Shown here one piece after another: positions 57,781 through 64,000 of a DNA stretch of 64,000 nucleotides. The number at the start of each line of letters is the position of its first letter. Within the stretch, counting starts at the first letter, position 1. The notes beneath the pieces were generated by a model. The model searched no databases. It worked only from the letters and a program-made list of their open reading frames with translations, and was not told where the DNA came from. A program made the translations under genes and the position numbers. The stretch comes from Corallococcus soli (GTDB taxonomy: Bacteria > Myxococcota > Myxococcia > Myxococcales > Myxococcaceae): positions 62,001 through 126,000 of the forward strand of contig NZ_JAAIYO010000006.1 in assembly GCF_014930455.1 (NCBI RefSeq), given 5' to 3'.

Positions 57781-58407
57781 CTACTGCCCCACGGGCGACT
57801 CGCGCCTGCGCGTCAGCGCCCGCACGCCGAACCCCAGGCCCGCCACCACGAGCAGCCCGATGACGGCGTACTGGTAGCGCGACACCAGCACCGTCAGCCG
57901 CTCCAGGTTGCCACCCACCGCCATGCCCAGCGCGATGACGAGCCCGCTGTGCGCCAGCGCGGACACCGCGCCCAGCACCAGCGCGTTGAACCGGGGCATG
58001 CGCGCCGCCCCCGCCGCGATGAAGATGATGCCCCGGATGCCGGGCAGGAACCGGTTCACCAGCAGCAGCCACGGGCCCGCGCGCCGCATCCGCGCCTGCA
58101 CCGACTCCAGCCGCGCGTGCGTGAGGCCGAAGAACGAGCGCTCCGGGTTCGCCTCGAAGCGCTTCGCCAGCCACTGGCCCACCGCGTAGTTGATGAAGGC
58201 GCCCAGGACGCTGCCCGCCGTCACCACCGCCAGCACCAGCCACCAGGGCTTCTCACCGCGCACGGCGTAGACGCCGCCCATCAGCACGATGGTGTCCCCG
58301 GGGAACGGCGGCACCACGTACTCCAGCATCGCCGCCACGCCGAGCACCAGGAACCCGAACGGCCCCAGCGCTCCAATCAGCTTGTCGACGTGCTCAATCC
58401 ACATCAT
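57781..58407 (-). CDS. DedA-family membrane protein
   Basis: The 208-residue inner-membrane protein has the DedA pattern: ALGPFGFLVLGVAAMLEYVV, PPFPGDTIVLMGGVYAVRG, GSVLGAFINYAVGQWLAKRF, and NRFLPGIRGIIFIAAGAARM with the conserved Arg. Family members flip undecaprenyl phosphate or other lipids using the proton gradient. Both ATGs at 58407 and 58404 are possible starts. It lies between rlmN and the Cys-rich lipoprotein gene on the same strand. Confidence 0.9.
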   Translation of the reverse strand: MMWIEHVDKLIGALGPFGFLVLGVAAMLEYVVPPFPGDTIVLMGGVYAVRGEKPWWLVLAVVTAGSVLGAFINYAVGQWLAKRFEANPERSFFGLTHARLESVQARMRRAGPWLLLVNRFLPGIRGIIFIAAGAARMPRFNALVLGAVSALAHSGLVIALGMAVGGNLERLTVLVSRYQYAVIGLLVVAGLGFGVRALTRRRESPVGQ

Positions 58408-58554
58408 CCGCGCGGCCACCCCTGCGAAGGAAACGTCCCGCGCGAGACTTAAGCCTCCTGCCCGCCTGACGGAACCCATCGCCCCACCTGCCCGCCGGGC
58501 GGTGAACACGAAGGCGCCAGCCGAGCCCCAAGCTTGGAGTCCCAAGCCCGGAGA

Positions 58555-59622
58555 CTAGCGGGGGGGCGTCACCACCGGCGTCGGCAGCACCGTGCCGCCG
58601 TACTGGCTGGCCGCCAGCGTGCCGCACGCCGCGCCAATCTCCTTGCCGCCCGAATAGCGCCGCGCGATGGGCGCCTTGAGGATCTGGAGGTGGTCGCGAA
58701 ACGCGCTCAGCTCCTCCGCCGTGGGCGGCAGGTACTTGCCCGTGGGGTCCGTCACGTCGATGAGGTCCACCTTGATGGGGATGCCCTCGAACGCGACCTT
58801 CAGCGCCTCCGCGTCCTCGCGCCCCAGGTTGAAGCCCTGGATGGCCACGTAGGCAATCATCGCCCGCTCCCGCCGCGCCTCGCTGTACTCGCGGATGGCC
58901 TCGATGAGCTCCGGCAGCGGGTGCGTCTTCTCGATGGGGAGCACCTTCGCGCGCTTCTCCGGGATGGCGCTCGTCACGCTGAACGCCAGCCGGAACGGGT
59001 GCCCCTCGCGCGTGTAGCGCCGGATGGCCGGCACGTGCCCCGCGGTGGAGAACGTGATGGCCGTGCCGGAGATGGAGAAGCCCGCCGGGTGGGAGAGGAT
59101 CTGCGCCGCGCGCAGCGTCTCCTTGTAGTTGAGCAGCGGCTCGCCCATCCCCATGAACACCACGCCGCCCACGCGCCGGTCCGCCTCCGCGCGCACCTGC
59201 ATTACCTGGTCCAGAATCTCCCAGGTCTGGAGGTTGCGCTGGAAGCCCAGCTTGCCCGTCATGCAGAAGTCGCACGCCAGCGCGCAGCCCACCTGGCTGG
59301 ACACGCAGACGACGTACTTCTCGTCGAAGATGGGGATGCGCACCGCTTCGATGCGGCCGCCCAGCGGCGACTCGAAGAGGTACTTCACGAACCCGTCCTC
59401 CGCCTGCCGCCGCTCCACCACCTTCAGGGACGGCATCTCCGCCTGGGCGCGGAGCAGGTCTCCCACGCGGCGCGGCACCTGGGGCGCCAGCGCGACGGCG
59501 TCCACGGTGGGGCGCGCATGGGCGAAGACGCCCGCGAACACCTTGCGCACCGCGGTGGCAGAGGGCTGGGCCGGCGCGAGCGCCGCTTCCAGCTCCGGCA
59601 ACGAGAGGGATTTCAGGTTCAC
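58555..59622 (-). CDS. rlmN: 23S rRNA A2503 / tRNA A37 methyltransferase RlmN
   Basis: RlmN methylates C2 of A2503 in 23S rRNA and A37 in some tRNAs through a radical SAM mechanism with a methyl-Cys intermediate. The 355-residue protein has the N-terminal RNA domain, the cluster motif CALACDFCMTGKLGFQRNL, VVFMGMGEPLLNY, and a C-terminal GGKEIGAACGTLAAS with the catalytic Cys. The start is the GTG at 59622, which overlaps the anti-sigma stop (GTGA), so translation is coupled. It is the last gene of a run with the glycosylase, sigma and zinc-finger genes. Confidence 0.95.
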   Translation of the reverse strand: MNLKSLSLPELEAALAPAQPSATAVRKVFAGVFAHARPTVDAVALAPQVPRRVGDLLRAQAEMPSLKVVERRQAEDGFVKYLFESPLGGRIEAVRIPIFDEKYVVCVSSQVGCALACDFCMTGKLGFQRNLQTWEILDQVMQVRAEADRRVGGVVFMGMGEPLLNYKETLRAAQILSHPAGFSISGTAITFSTAGHVPAIRRYTREGHPFRLAFSVTSAIPEKRAKVLPIEKTHPLPELIEAIREYSEARRERAMIAYVAIQGFNLGREDAEALKVAFEGIPIKVDLIDVTDPTGKYLPPTAEELSAFRDHLQILKAPIARRYSGGKEIGAACGTLAASQYGGTVLPTPVVTPPR

Positions 59623-59858
59623 GAGCAGGACTTGATCTTCGAGCGCAGGAACTCGGTCAGCTTCGCCGAGACCTCCTTGGGCATGCGCAGCGCCATGGCG
59701 CGCTTGCACAGCCCCGGCGTCGCCCGGTAGGTGCTCATGAACTCCTCGCAGGGCTTGCAGCCCGACAGGTGCTCCTGGAGGTGCCGCGCCTCCTCCTCGG
59801 GCATCTCTCCCTCGAGGAATTCCAGCAGGAGGTTGATGGAATCTTTACACGTATACAT
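59619..59858 (-). CDS. Zinc-finger anti-sigma-type protein
   Basis: The 79-residue protein is a zf-HC2 zinc finger: MYTCKDSINLLLEFLEGEMP, then HLQEHLSGCKPCEEFM with the H-x3-C-x2-C site. Such proteins bind and hold ECF sigma factors, and release them on redox or metal stress. It sits 65 bases after the sigma gene on the same strand. No membrane helix is present, so it is a soluble anti-sigma. Its stop overlaps the rlmN start. Confidence 0.88.
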   Translation of the reverse strand: MYTCKDSINLLLEFLEGEMPEEEARHLQEHLSGCKPCEEFMSTYRATPGLCKRAMALRMPKEVSAKLTEFLRSKIKSCS

Positions 59859-59923
59859 CCGAACCTCGGCTGGCTGCGGCTCCCCTCGCTACTGTTCGAA
59901 GATGCCGAGGCGCCCTGGGGGTT

Positions 59924-60553
59924 TCACGCCCCGCGATTGTCCCGGTTGTAGAACAGGTCGATGGCCTCTCGCAGCGCGAGCCGTGCCCGGTGCAGGCGGC
60001 TCTTGATGGCGGGGATGGAGTCCCCCGTCACTTCCGCGATCTGTTCGTAGCTGAGGCCGTCCACGTCTTTCAAGAGGAAGACTTCCCGGTAGCCCTCCGG
60101 CAGCCGGTCGGTCGCCTGCTGGATGGCCTGCCCCAGCTCCGCGTCCAGCGCCTTCTCCTCGGCGTCCCGGCTCCAGTCGGAGACGGGCAGGTCCGCCAGG
60201 GTGCCCCGCTCCGTGAATTCAGGGGTCTGGAGCTCCGCCTCCGCCGCCTGGGCCACCCGGCGGTGCCGCAGGCGCATGAGGGCGTGGTTCGCCGCGATGC
60301 GGTGGACCCAGGACCCGAAGGCCGCCTCGCCCCGGAAGTCCTTGAGGTGCTGGTAGGCGGACAGGAAGGTCTCCTGGGTGATTTCCGCCGCGTCCGCCTC
60401 CGAGCGCGTCATCCGCAGCGCCAGGCCGTACACCCGGTCCTGGTGCAGGCCCACGAGCGCCTCGAAGGCGGACACGTCCCCGCCCTGGGCCCGCGCCAGG
60501 AGCCGCCGGTCTTCTTCCTGCCGGTCATCTTCCTGGGGGGCGTCGTGGGACAT
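59924..60553 (-). CDS. ECF-type RNA polymerase sigma factor
   Basis: The 209-residue protein has the two ECF regions. Sigma2: DRVYGLALRMTRSEADAAEI, TQETFLSAYQHLKDFRGEAA. Sigma4: ALDAELGQAIQQATDRLPEG, YREVFLLKDVDGLSYEQIAE, IPAIKSRLHRARLALREAID. The C-terminal helix-turn-helix would bind a -35 site. It is paired with a soluble zinc-finger anti-sigma, as in ZAS-regulated ECF groups. The ATG at 60553 is used because it starts the conserved region cleanly; the open frame runs further upstream into the glycosylase end. Confidence 0.94.
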   Translation of the reverse strand: MSHDAPQEDDRQEEDRRLLARAQGGDVSAFEALVGLHQDRVYGLALRMTRSEADAAEITQETFLSAYQHLKDFRGEAAFGSWVHRIAANHALMRLRHRRVAQAAEAELQTPEFTERGTLADLPVSDWSRDAEEKALDAELGQAIQQATDRLPEGYREVFLLKDVDGLSYEQIAEVTGDSIPAIKSRLHRARLALREAIDLFYNRDNRGA

Positions 60554-60588
60554 GACGCTTCCCACCCAACCAGCCGGAGGGTTCCGCG

Positions 60589-61173
60589 TCAAGGCCGACG
60601 GCGAGGCGCCCGGGACACGAAGCGACTGACGTGTCCACTGTCCCGGATCCACAAGCGGAAGGGTTCAGCCGCCCACGCCCCGGCGTACTCCACCCCGATG
60701 CGCGGCCCCCGGGCCACGGCGGCCTCCGGCACCGGCGCCCCAGGCAGCAGGTGCAGCCCCTCTGAATCCAACCGCTGACGGTTGTGGTTCAGGTTGAGCC
60801 CCAACACCCGGCACAGCCGGCCGGGCCCATCCGTGCGCTCACCCGGGGACAGCCCCTCCACCGGCTCCACCGCCCGCACCAGCACCGCGGCCCCCACCCC
60901 CTCGGCGTCCGTCACCACGTTGAAGCAGTGGTGCATCCCATAGATGAGATAGACGTACGCGCGCCCCGCCGGCCCGAACATCACCTCCGTGCGGGGCGTG
61001 AGTCCCTTGGACGCATGGCACGCCAGGTCGTGCTCTCCCAGGTAGGCCTCCACCTCCACGACGCGGCCCACCCGCCGGCCGCTCACGCCGTCCACCACCA
61101 GCAGGGTCCCCAGCAGGTCGCGCGCCACCTCCAGCGCGGGGCGGGCATAGAAGGTCAGCGGGAGCTTTCTCAC
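60589..61173 (-). CDS. 3-methyladenine DNA glycosylase (AAG/MPG family)
   Basis: This base-excision enzyme removes alkylated purines. The 194-residue protein has the AAG pattern: LPLTFYARPALEVARDLLGT, VGRVVEVEAYLGEHDLACHA, TEVMFGPAGRAYVYLIYGMH, FNVVTDAEGVGAAVLVRAVE and DGPGRLCRVLGLN. The GTG at 61173 starts the domain exactly; an AGGA-rich stretch lies upstream, but further in-frame GTGs exist. It lies 35 bases before the ECF sigma gene on the same strand, so alkylation repair may be expressed together with the stress regulator. Confidence 0.92.
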   Translation of the reverse strand: MRKLPLTFYARPALEVARDLLGTLLVVDGVSGRRVGRVVEVEAYLGEHDLACHASKGLTPRTEVMFGPAGRAYVYLIYGMHHCFNVVTDAEGVGAAVLVRAVEPVEGLSPGERTDGPGRLCRVLGLNLNHNRQRLDSEGLHLLPGAPVPEAAVARGPRIGVEYAGAWAAEPFRLWIRDSGHVSRFVSRAPRRRP

Positions 61174-61337
61174 GGGAGGAGGTCCTTCCTGCCTCGGGGT
61201 CACTTCGTCAACCGTTGAGCGTTTCGCATGTCCCCAGGTCCAATGCCGGGGCTGCCTTTCACCGAACAGGCAGGCACGCATGACAGTCCCTGCGACAGCA
61301 GTTCACACCGGCCCCTGGCTGGGGCAGATTGCGCCGC

Positions 61338-62891
61338 ATGTCCACTCCTGGCCGGCTCTCCGGTCTCCTGCTGCCCCTCTTCTCCCTGCGTTCCCGGACG
61401 GACTTCGGAATTGGCGACTTCGGCGCGATGGATGGCCTGTTCGCCTGGATGAAGGCCGCGCGCCAGCGCCTGCTGATGGTGCTGCCCCTGCTGCCCACCG
61501 CGCCAGGCGACCCGAGCCCCTACGCCACGCGCTCCGCGTTCGGTCTGAACCCCCTCTTCATCGACCTGGCCCAGGTGCCGGAGTTCCAGGCCACCGGCGG
61601 CGAGGCCGCGCTCGATGAGGCGCAGCGCAAGCAGCTGGGTGAAGCGCGCGCCGCGCCGCGCGTGAGATACGACCTGGTGTTCCCGCTGAAGGACGCCGCG
61701 TTCGCGCGCGCCTTCGACCACTTCGAGAAGCACGAGTGGACCCCGCGCACGCCGCGCGCCCAGGAGTTCCAGAAGTGGCGCGAGGCGCAGGGCGAGTGGC
61801 TGGAGAGCTACGCGCTCTTCACCGCCATCAGCGAGCAGGAGCAGCGCCGCCCGTGGTGGCAGTGGCCGGAGGGGCTGCGCACGCGCCAGCCGGAGGCCCT
61901 GATGGCGGTGAAGAACCAGGGCCTGGAGCGCCGCGTGCGCTACCACGCCTGGCTCCAGTGGCTGGCGGAGGTGCAGTGGAACGCGGTGCGCCAGCAGGCC
62001 AAGGCGAAGGACGTTCTCTTGTGCGGCGACGAGCCCTTCATCATCGGGCAGGACAGCTCCGACTGCTGGGCCCACCCGGACATCCTGCGCCGCGACGCGC
62101 GCCTGGGCGTGCCGCCGGACGACTTCTCCGCCACGGGTCAGGACTGGGGCCTGCCCTACTTCGACTTCGCGGCGATGGAGAAGGACGACTACGCGTGGCT
62201 GAAGAAGCGCGCGGCCAAGGCGGCCAGCTACTACGACCTGCGCCGCGTGGACCACGCGGTGGGCTACTTCCGCCAGTGGATCCGCGACGACAAGAACCCC
62301 ACCGGCTACTTCGTGCCGCCGGACGAGCCCACCTGGCGCCGCCAGGGTGAGAAGCTCTTCCGCCTGCTGTCGGAAGGGGCCGGCATCGTCGCCGAGGACC
62401 TGGGCGTGATTCCGCCCTTCGTCCGTCAAATCCTCGCGGAGCTGAAGCTGCCCGGCTACCGGGTGCTGCGCTGGGAGCGCGACGGCGACACGTACCGCGA
62501 CCCGCACGGCTTCCCCGCCGTGTCGCTGGTCACCACCGGCACGCACGACACGGAGCCGCAGGCGGAGTGGTGGGAGCAGGCGCGCGAGGACGAGCGCCAG
62601 AACGCCGCCCGCGCCTGGCCGGAGTTCCAGGGCGTGGCCCTGACGCGCGAGTTCACCCCGGACATCCACCGCGCCACGCTGGCCGCCACGCTGAATTCGG
62701 GCTCGGACCTGTGCGTGCTGCCGTGGCAGGACGTGCTGGGCACCCGCGACCGCATCAACCTGCCGGGCACCATGGGCGACGCCAACTGGGCCTACCGCAT
62801 CGCGCAGGACACGGACGCGCTGCTCACCGAGCCCCAGACGAAGGACGCCGCCGAGCGGCTGGCGTGGCTCACCGCGTCCTCGCGCCGGTAG
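61338..62891 (+). CDS. malQ: 4-alpha-glucanotransferase (GH77, MalQ)
   Basis: MalQ moves alpha-1,4-glucan segments between maltooligosaccharides. The 517-residue protein has GH77 landmarks: SRTDFGIGDFGAMDGLFAWM, GDPSPYATRSAFGLNPLFID, DLRRVDHAVGYFRQW with the nucleophile Asp, GAGIVAEDLGVIPPFVRQIL with the acid/base Glu and TGTHDTEPQAEWW with the third Asp. NLPGTMGDANWAYRI closes the barrel. The length fits the short bacterial form. The ATG at 61338 is used; the Shine-Dalgarno is weak. It is divergent from the glycosylase gene. Confidence 0.94.
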   Translation: MSTPGRLSGLLLPLFSLRSRTDFGIGDFGAMDGLFAWMKAARQRLLMVLPLLPTAPGDPSPYATRSAFGLNPLFIDLAQVPEFQATGGEAALDEAQRKQLGEARAAPRVRYDLVFPLKDAAFARAFDHFEKHEWTPRTPRAQEFQKWREAQGEWLESYALFTAISEQEQRRPWWQWPEGLRTRQPEALMAVKNQGLERRVRYHAWLQWLAEVQWNAVRQQAKAKDVLLCGDEPFIIGQDSSDCWAHPDILRRDARLGVPPDDFSATGQDWGLPYFDFAAMEKDDYAWLKKRAAKAASYYDLRRVDHAVGYFRQWIRDDKNPTGYFVPPDEPTWRRQGEKLFRLLSEGAGIVAEDLGVIPPFVRQILAELKLPGYRVLRWERDGDTYRDPHGFPAVSLVTTGTHDTEPQAEWWEQAREDERQNAARAWPEFQGVALTREFTPDIHRATLAATLNSGSDLCVLPWQDVLGTRDRINLPGTMGDANWAYRIAQDTDALLTEPQTKDAAERLAWLTASSRR

Positions 62892-62982
62892 GGCGGGAGG
62901 ACGTCACGGCAAGCGCGGGAGCACACCGCCCCGGGGCCGCTGGAGGACAGCCGCCCCGGGCGCCGGGAGTCCCCGCCGCGCC

Positions 62983-63285
62983 TCAGTTGTCGATGCACTT
63001 CACCTGGCCGGGGAAGCCGTCGAACACGGCGCACCGGCGGTTCGTGTTGGCGCACTCCAGCCGGTCGCAGATGTTCTCCACGACGCACAGCGGGGGCGAG
63101 CGGCCGAACTCCAGGAACAGCTCCGCGCAGTAGCGGAACGGATCCGCGCACCCGAGCGAGCCGCAGTAGGGGGTGTCGGAGAGGTTCTCTCCCTCCTTGA
63201 GATTCACCACCTCGTCATCGTCCACGCCGCAGCCGGTGGCGAGCACCAGCGTGGCCGACAGCAGCATCGCGATTCGCCGGACCAT
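62983..63285 (-). CDS. Small Cys-rich lipoprotein
   Basis: The 100-residue product starts MVRRIAMLLSATLVLATGC (lipobox ATGC). The mature part has eight further Cys in short spacing (YCGSLGCADPFRYC, PPLCVVENICDRLECANTNR), enough for four disulfides. It should be a compact disulfide-bonded envelope protein. No named family. It is divergent from the BamA-like gene at the right edge. Confidence 0.72.
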   Translation of the reverse strand: MVRRIAMLLSATLVLATGCGVDDDEVVNLKEGENLSDTPYCGSLGCADPFRYCAELFLEFGRSPPLCVVENICDRLECANTNRRCAVFDGFPGQVKCIDN

Positions 63286-63435
63286 AGGGACCCGAATCTG
63301 GCGCACCCGGAGTCCGGTTGCACGCGCCACGACGACGACCCGGGGCCTAAAGGACATTGACCCGGGACCGGAGGTCGCGGAATGCGACACTCCTGGCATA
63401 AAGAAACATCACGAAACACGTCCAGCGCTGACCTT

Positions 63436-63451
63436 CCGGTTAAGAAACCGG
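63436..63451. promoter_or_regulatory. Hairpin CCGGTT-AAGA-AACCGG just before the BamA-like gene
   Basis: CCGGTT at 63436-63441 and AACCGG at 63446-63451 form a perfect 6-base stem with a 4-base loop, three bases before the GTG start. It covers the place where a Shine-Dalgarno should be, so it could limit translation; it could also be a DNA-binding site. Confidence 0.45.
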
Positions 63452-63453
63452 AC

Positions 63454-64000
63454 GTGGCCGACGTCCGACTCCCTCGATTCCGCTCCGCCCTTCCCCTCGC
63501 GCTGGTCGTGCTGCTGACGGCCTGCGCCACCACCTCCTCCACCCAGCCCTCCGGGCCGAAGGTGAAGTCCCTGGACATCCAGGGGGCGAAGCAGGTGGAC
63601 GACGGGGACATCAAGGACCGCATCCTCACCTCCGCCACGCCCTGGTACGCGTTCTGGCCGTTCGGCAGGGCGCACTACTTCGACACCAACGCGTGGCAGG
63701 CGGACCTGCGCCGCATCGAGCGGTTCTACCAGGCGGAGGGCTACTACCAGGCCCAGGTGGAATCCAACGAGGTGATCCCCGACGGCGACAAGGCCGTGCG
63801 CCTCAAGGTCGTGGTCAACGAGGGCGCCCCCACCCTCATCGACCGCATTGAACCGCACGGGCTGGAGTCGCTGGCGCAGGGGCCGGACGCGCCGTCCCAG
63901 CGTCAGCGGGAGCTCATCCTGGAGGAGCTGCCGGTGCGCTCGGGCGACGTGTTCCGCGAGGACACGTGGGTCGCCACCAAGGAGCTCATCACCCAGCGGC
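63454..64000 (+). CDS. BamA/TamA-family outer membrane protein with lipobox (right edge, partial)
   Basis: The first 182 codons are present. The GTG at 63454 starts VADVRLPRFRSALPLALVVL, with a lipobox LTAC, unusual for a BamA-family protein. POTRA-type repeats follow: KSLDIQGAKQVDDGDIKDRI, then IERFYQAEGYYQAQVESNEV and RLKVVVNEGAPTLIDRIEP. The pattern of a small strand-helix-helix-strand unit with FYQAEGYY is typical of BamA, TamA and Oar-like proteins that fold barrels into the outer membrane. The beta-barrel would lie beyond the window. Confidence 0.8.
   Translation, partial: MADVRLPRFRSALPLALVVLLTACATTSSTQPSGPKVKSLDIQGAKQVDDGDIKDRILTSATPWYAFWPFGRAHYFDTNAWQADLRRIERFYQAEGYYQAQVESNEVIPDGDKAVRLKVVVNEGAPTLIDRIEPHGLESLAQGPDAPSQRQRELILEELPVRSGDVFREDTWVATKELITQR

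Overview
The window is high-GC DNA whose genes point to a myxobacterium of the Myxococcaceae (Corallococcus, Myxococcus or Pyxidicoccus type; the genus cannot be settled by eye). The signs are a MYXO-CTERM-type tail, a Ser/Thr kinase receptor, a very large TPR protein, a double-CXXC protein of the SitI6 immunity type, a DUF3396-type immunity protein and about a dozen lipoproteins. Long Arg/Gln-rich open frames opposite real genes are GC shadows and are left out.

Layout. 0-1.5 kb: truncated secreted-protein gene, queC and a Cys-rich lipoprotein. 1.5-13.7 kb: a 3,180-residue TPR protein divergent from a kinase/cyclase-like/membrane fusion. 13.7-17 kb: broken toxin-lipoprotein relic with an intact double-CXXC immunity gene, a B1 metallo-beta-lactamase, and two lipoproteins, one an NlpC/P60-type hydrolase. 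17-23.4 kb: a 1,905-residue polytopic membrane protein with an N-terminal zinc ribbon, and a GNAT acetyltransferase. 23.4-24.7 kb: JAB-motif lipoprotein plus a small exported partner. 24.8-33 kb: endonuclease III, PLD-type phospholipid synthase, acyl-CoA oxidase with a coupled SnoaL-like lipoprotein, NAPE-PLD-type hydrolase, DUF3293 protein, lipoprotein, clpP. 33-39 kb: fumC, MOSC protein, Uma2 nuclease, a sensor/chemoreceptor pair, PspC protein. 39-42.2 kb: glyoxylate shunt (malate synthase, isocitrate lyase). 42.4-47 kb: small hypotheticals, B12/radical SAM enzyme, LysR regulator divergent from an old yellow enzyme. 47-48.7 kb: lipoprotein with a PD-(D/E)XK-like core coupled to a DUF3396-type immunity gene. 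48.8-64 kb: polysaccharide lyase, AstA, transglutaminase-like protein, a chemoreceptor fused to a family-5 solute-binding domain, large Cys-rich lipoprotein, DedA, rlmN, zinc-finger anti-sigma, ECF sigma, 3-methyladenine glycosylase, 4-alpha-glucanotransferase, and the start of a POTRA/BamA-family gene.

The theme that ties the accessory genes together is lipoprotein toxin-immunity biology. Three sites (13.7-14.6, 23.4-24.6 and 47.0-48.7 kb) each put a lipoprotein gene directly upstream of a small partner gene. Two of them have touching or overlapping stop and start codons. This is the architecture of the myxobacterial Sit system, in which polymorphic toxin lipoproteins pass between cells by outer membrane exchange. 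One toxin is broken while its immunity gene is intact. The other strong novelties are the chemoreceptor-SBP fusion, which also has changed trimer-contact residues, and the kinase whose cyclase domain keeps its metal Asp residues but lacks the transition-state Asn/Arg.
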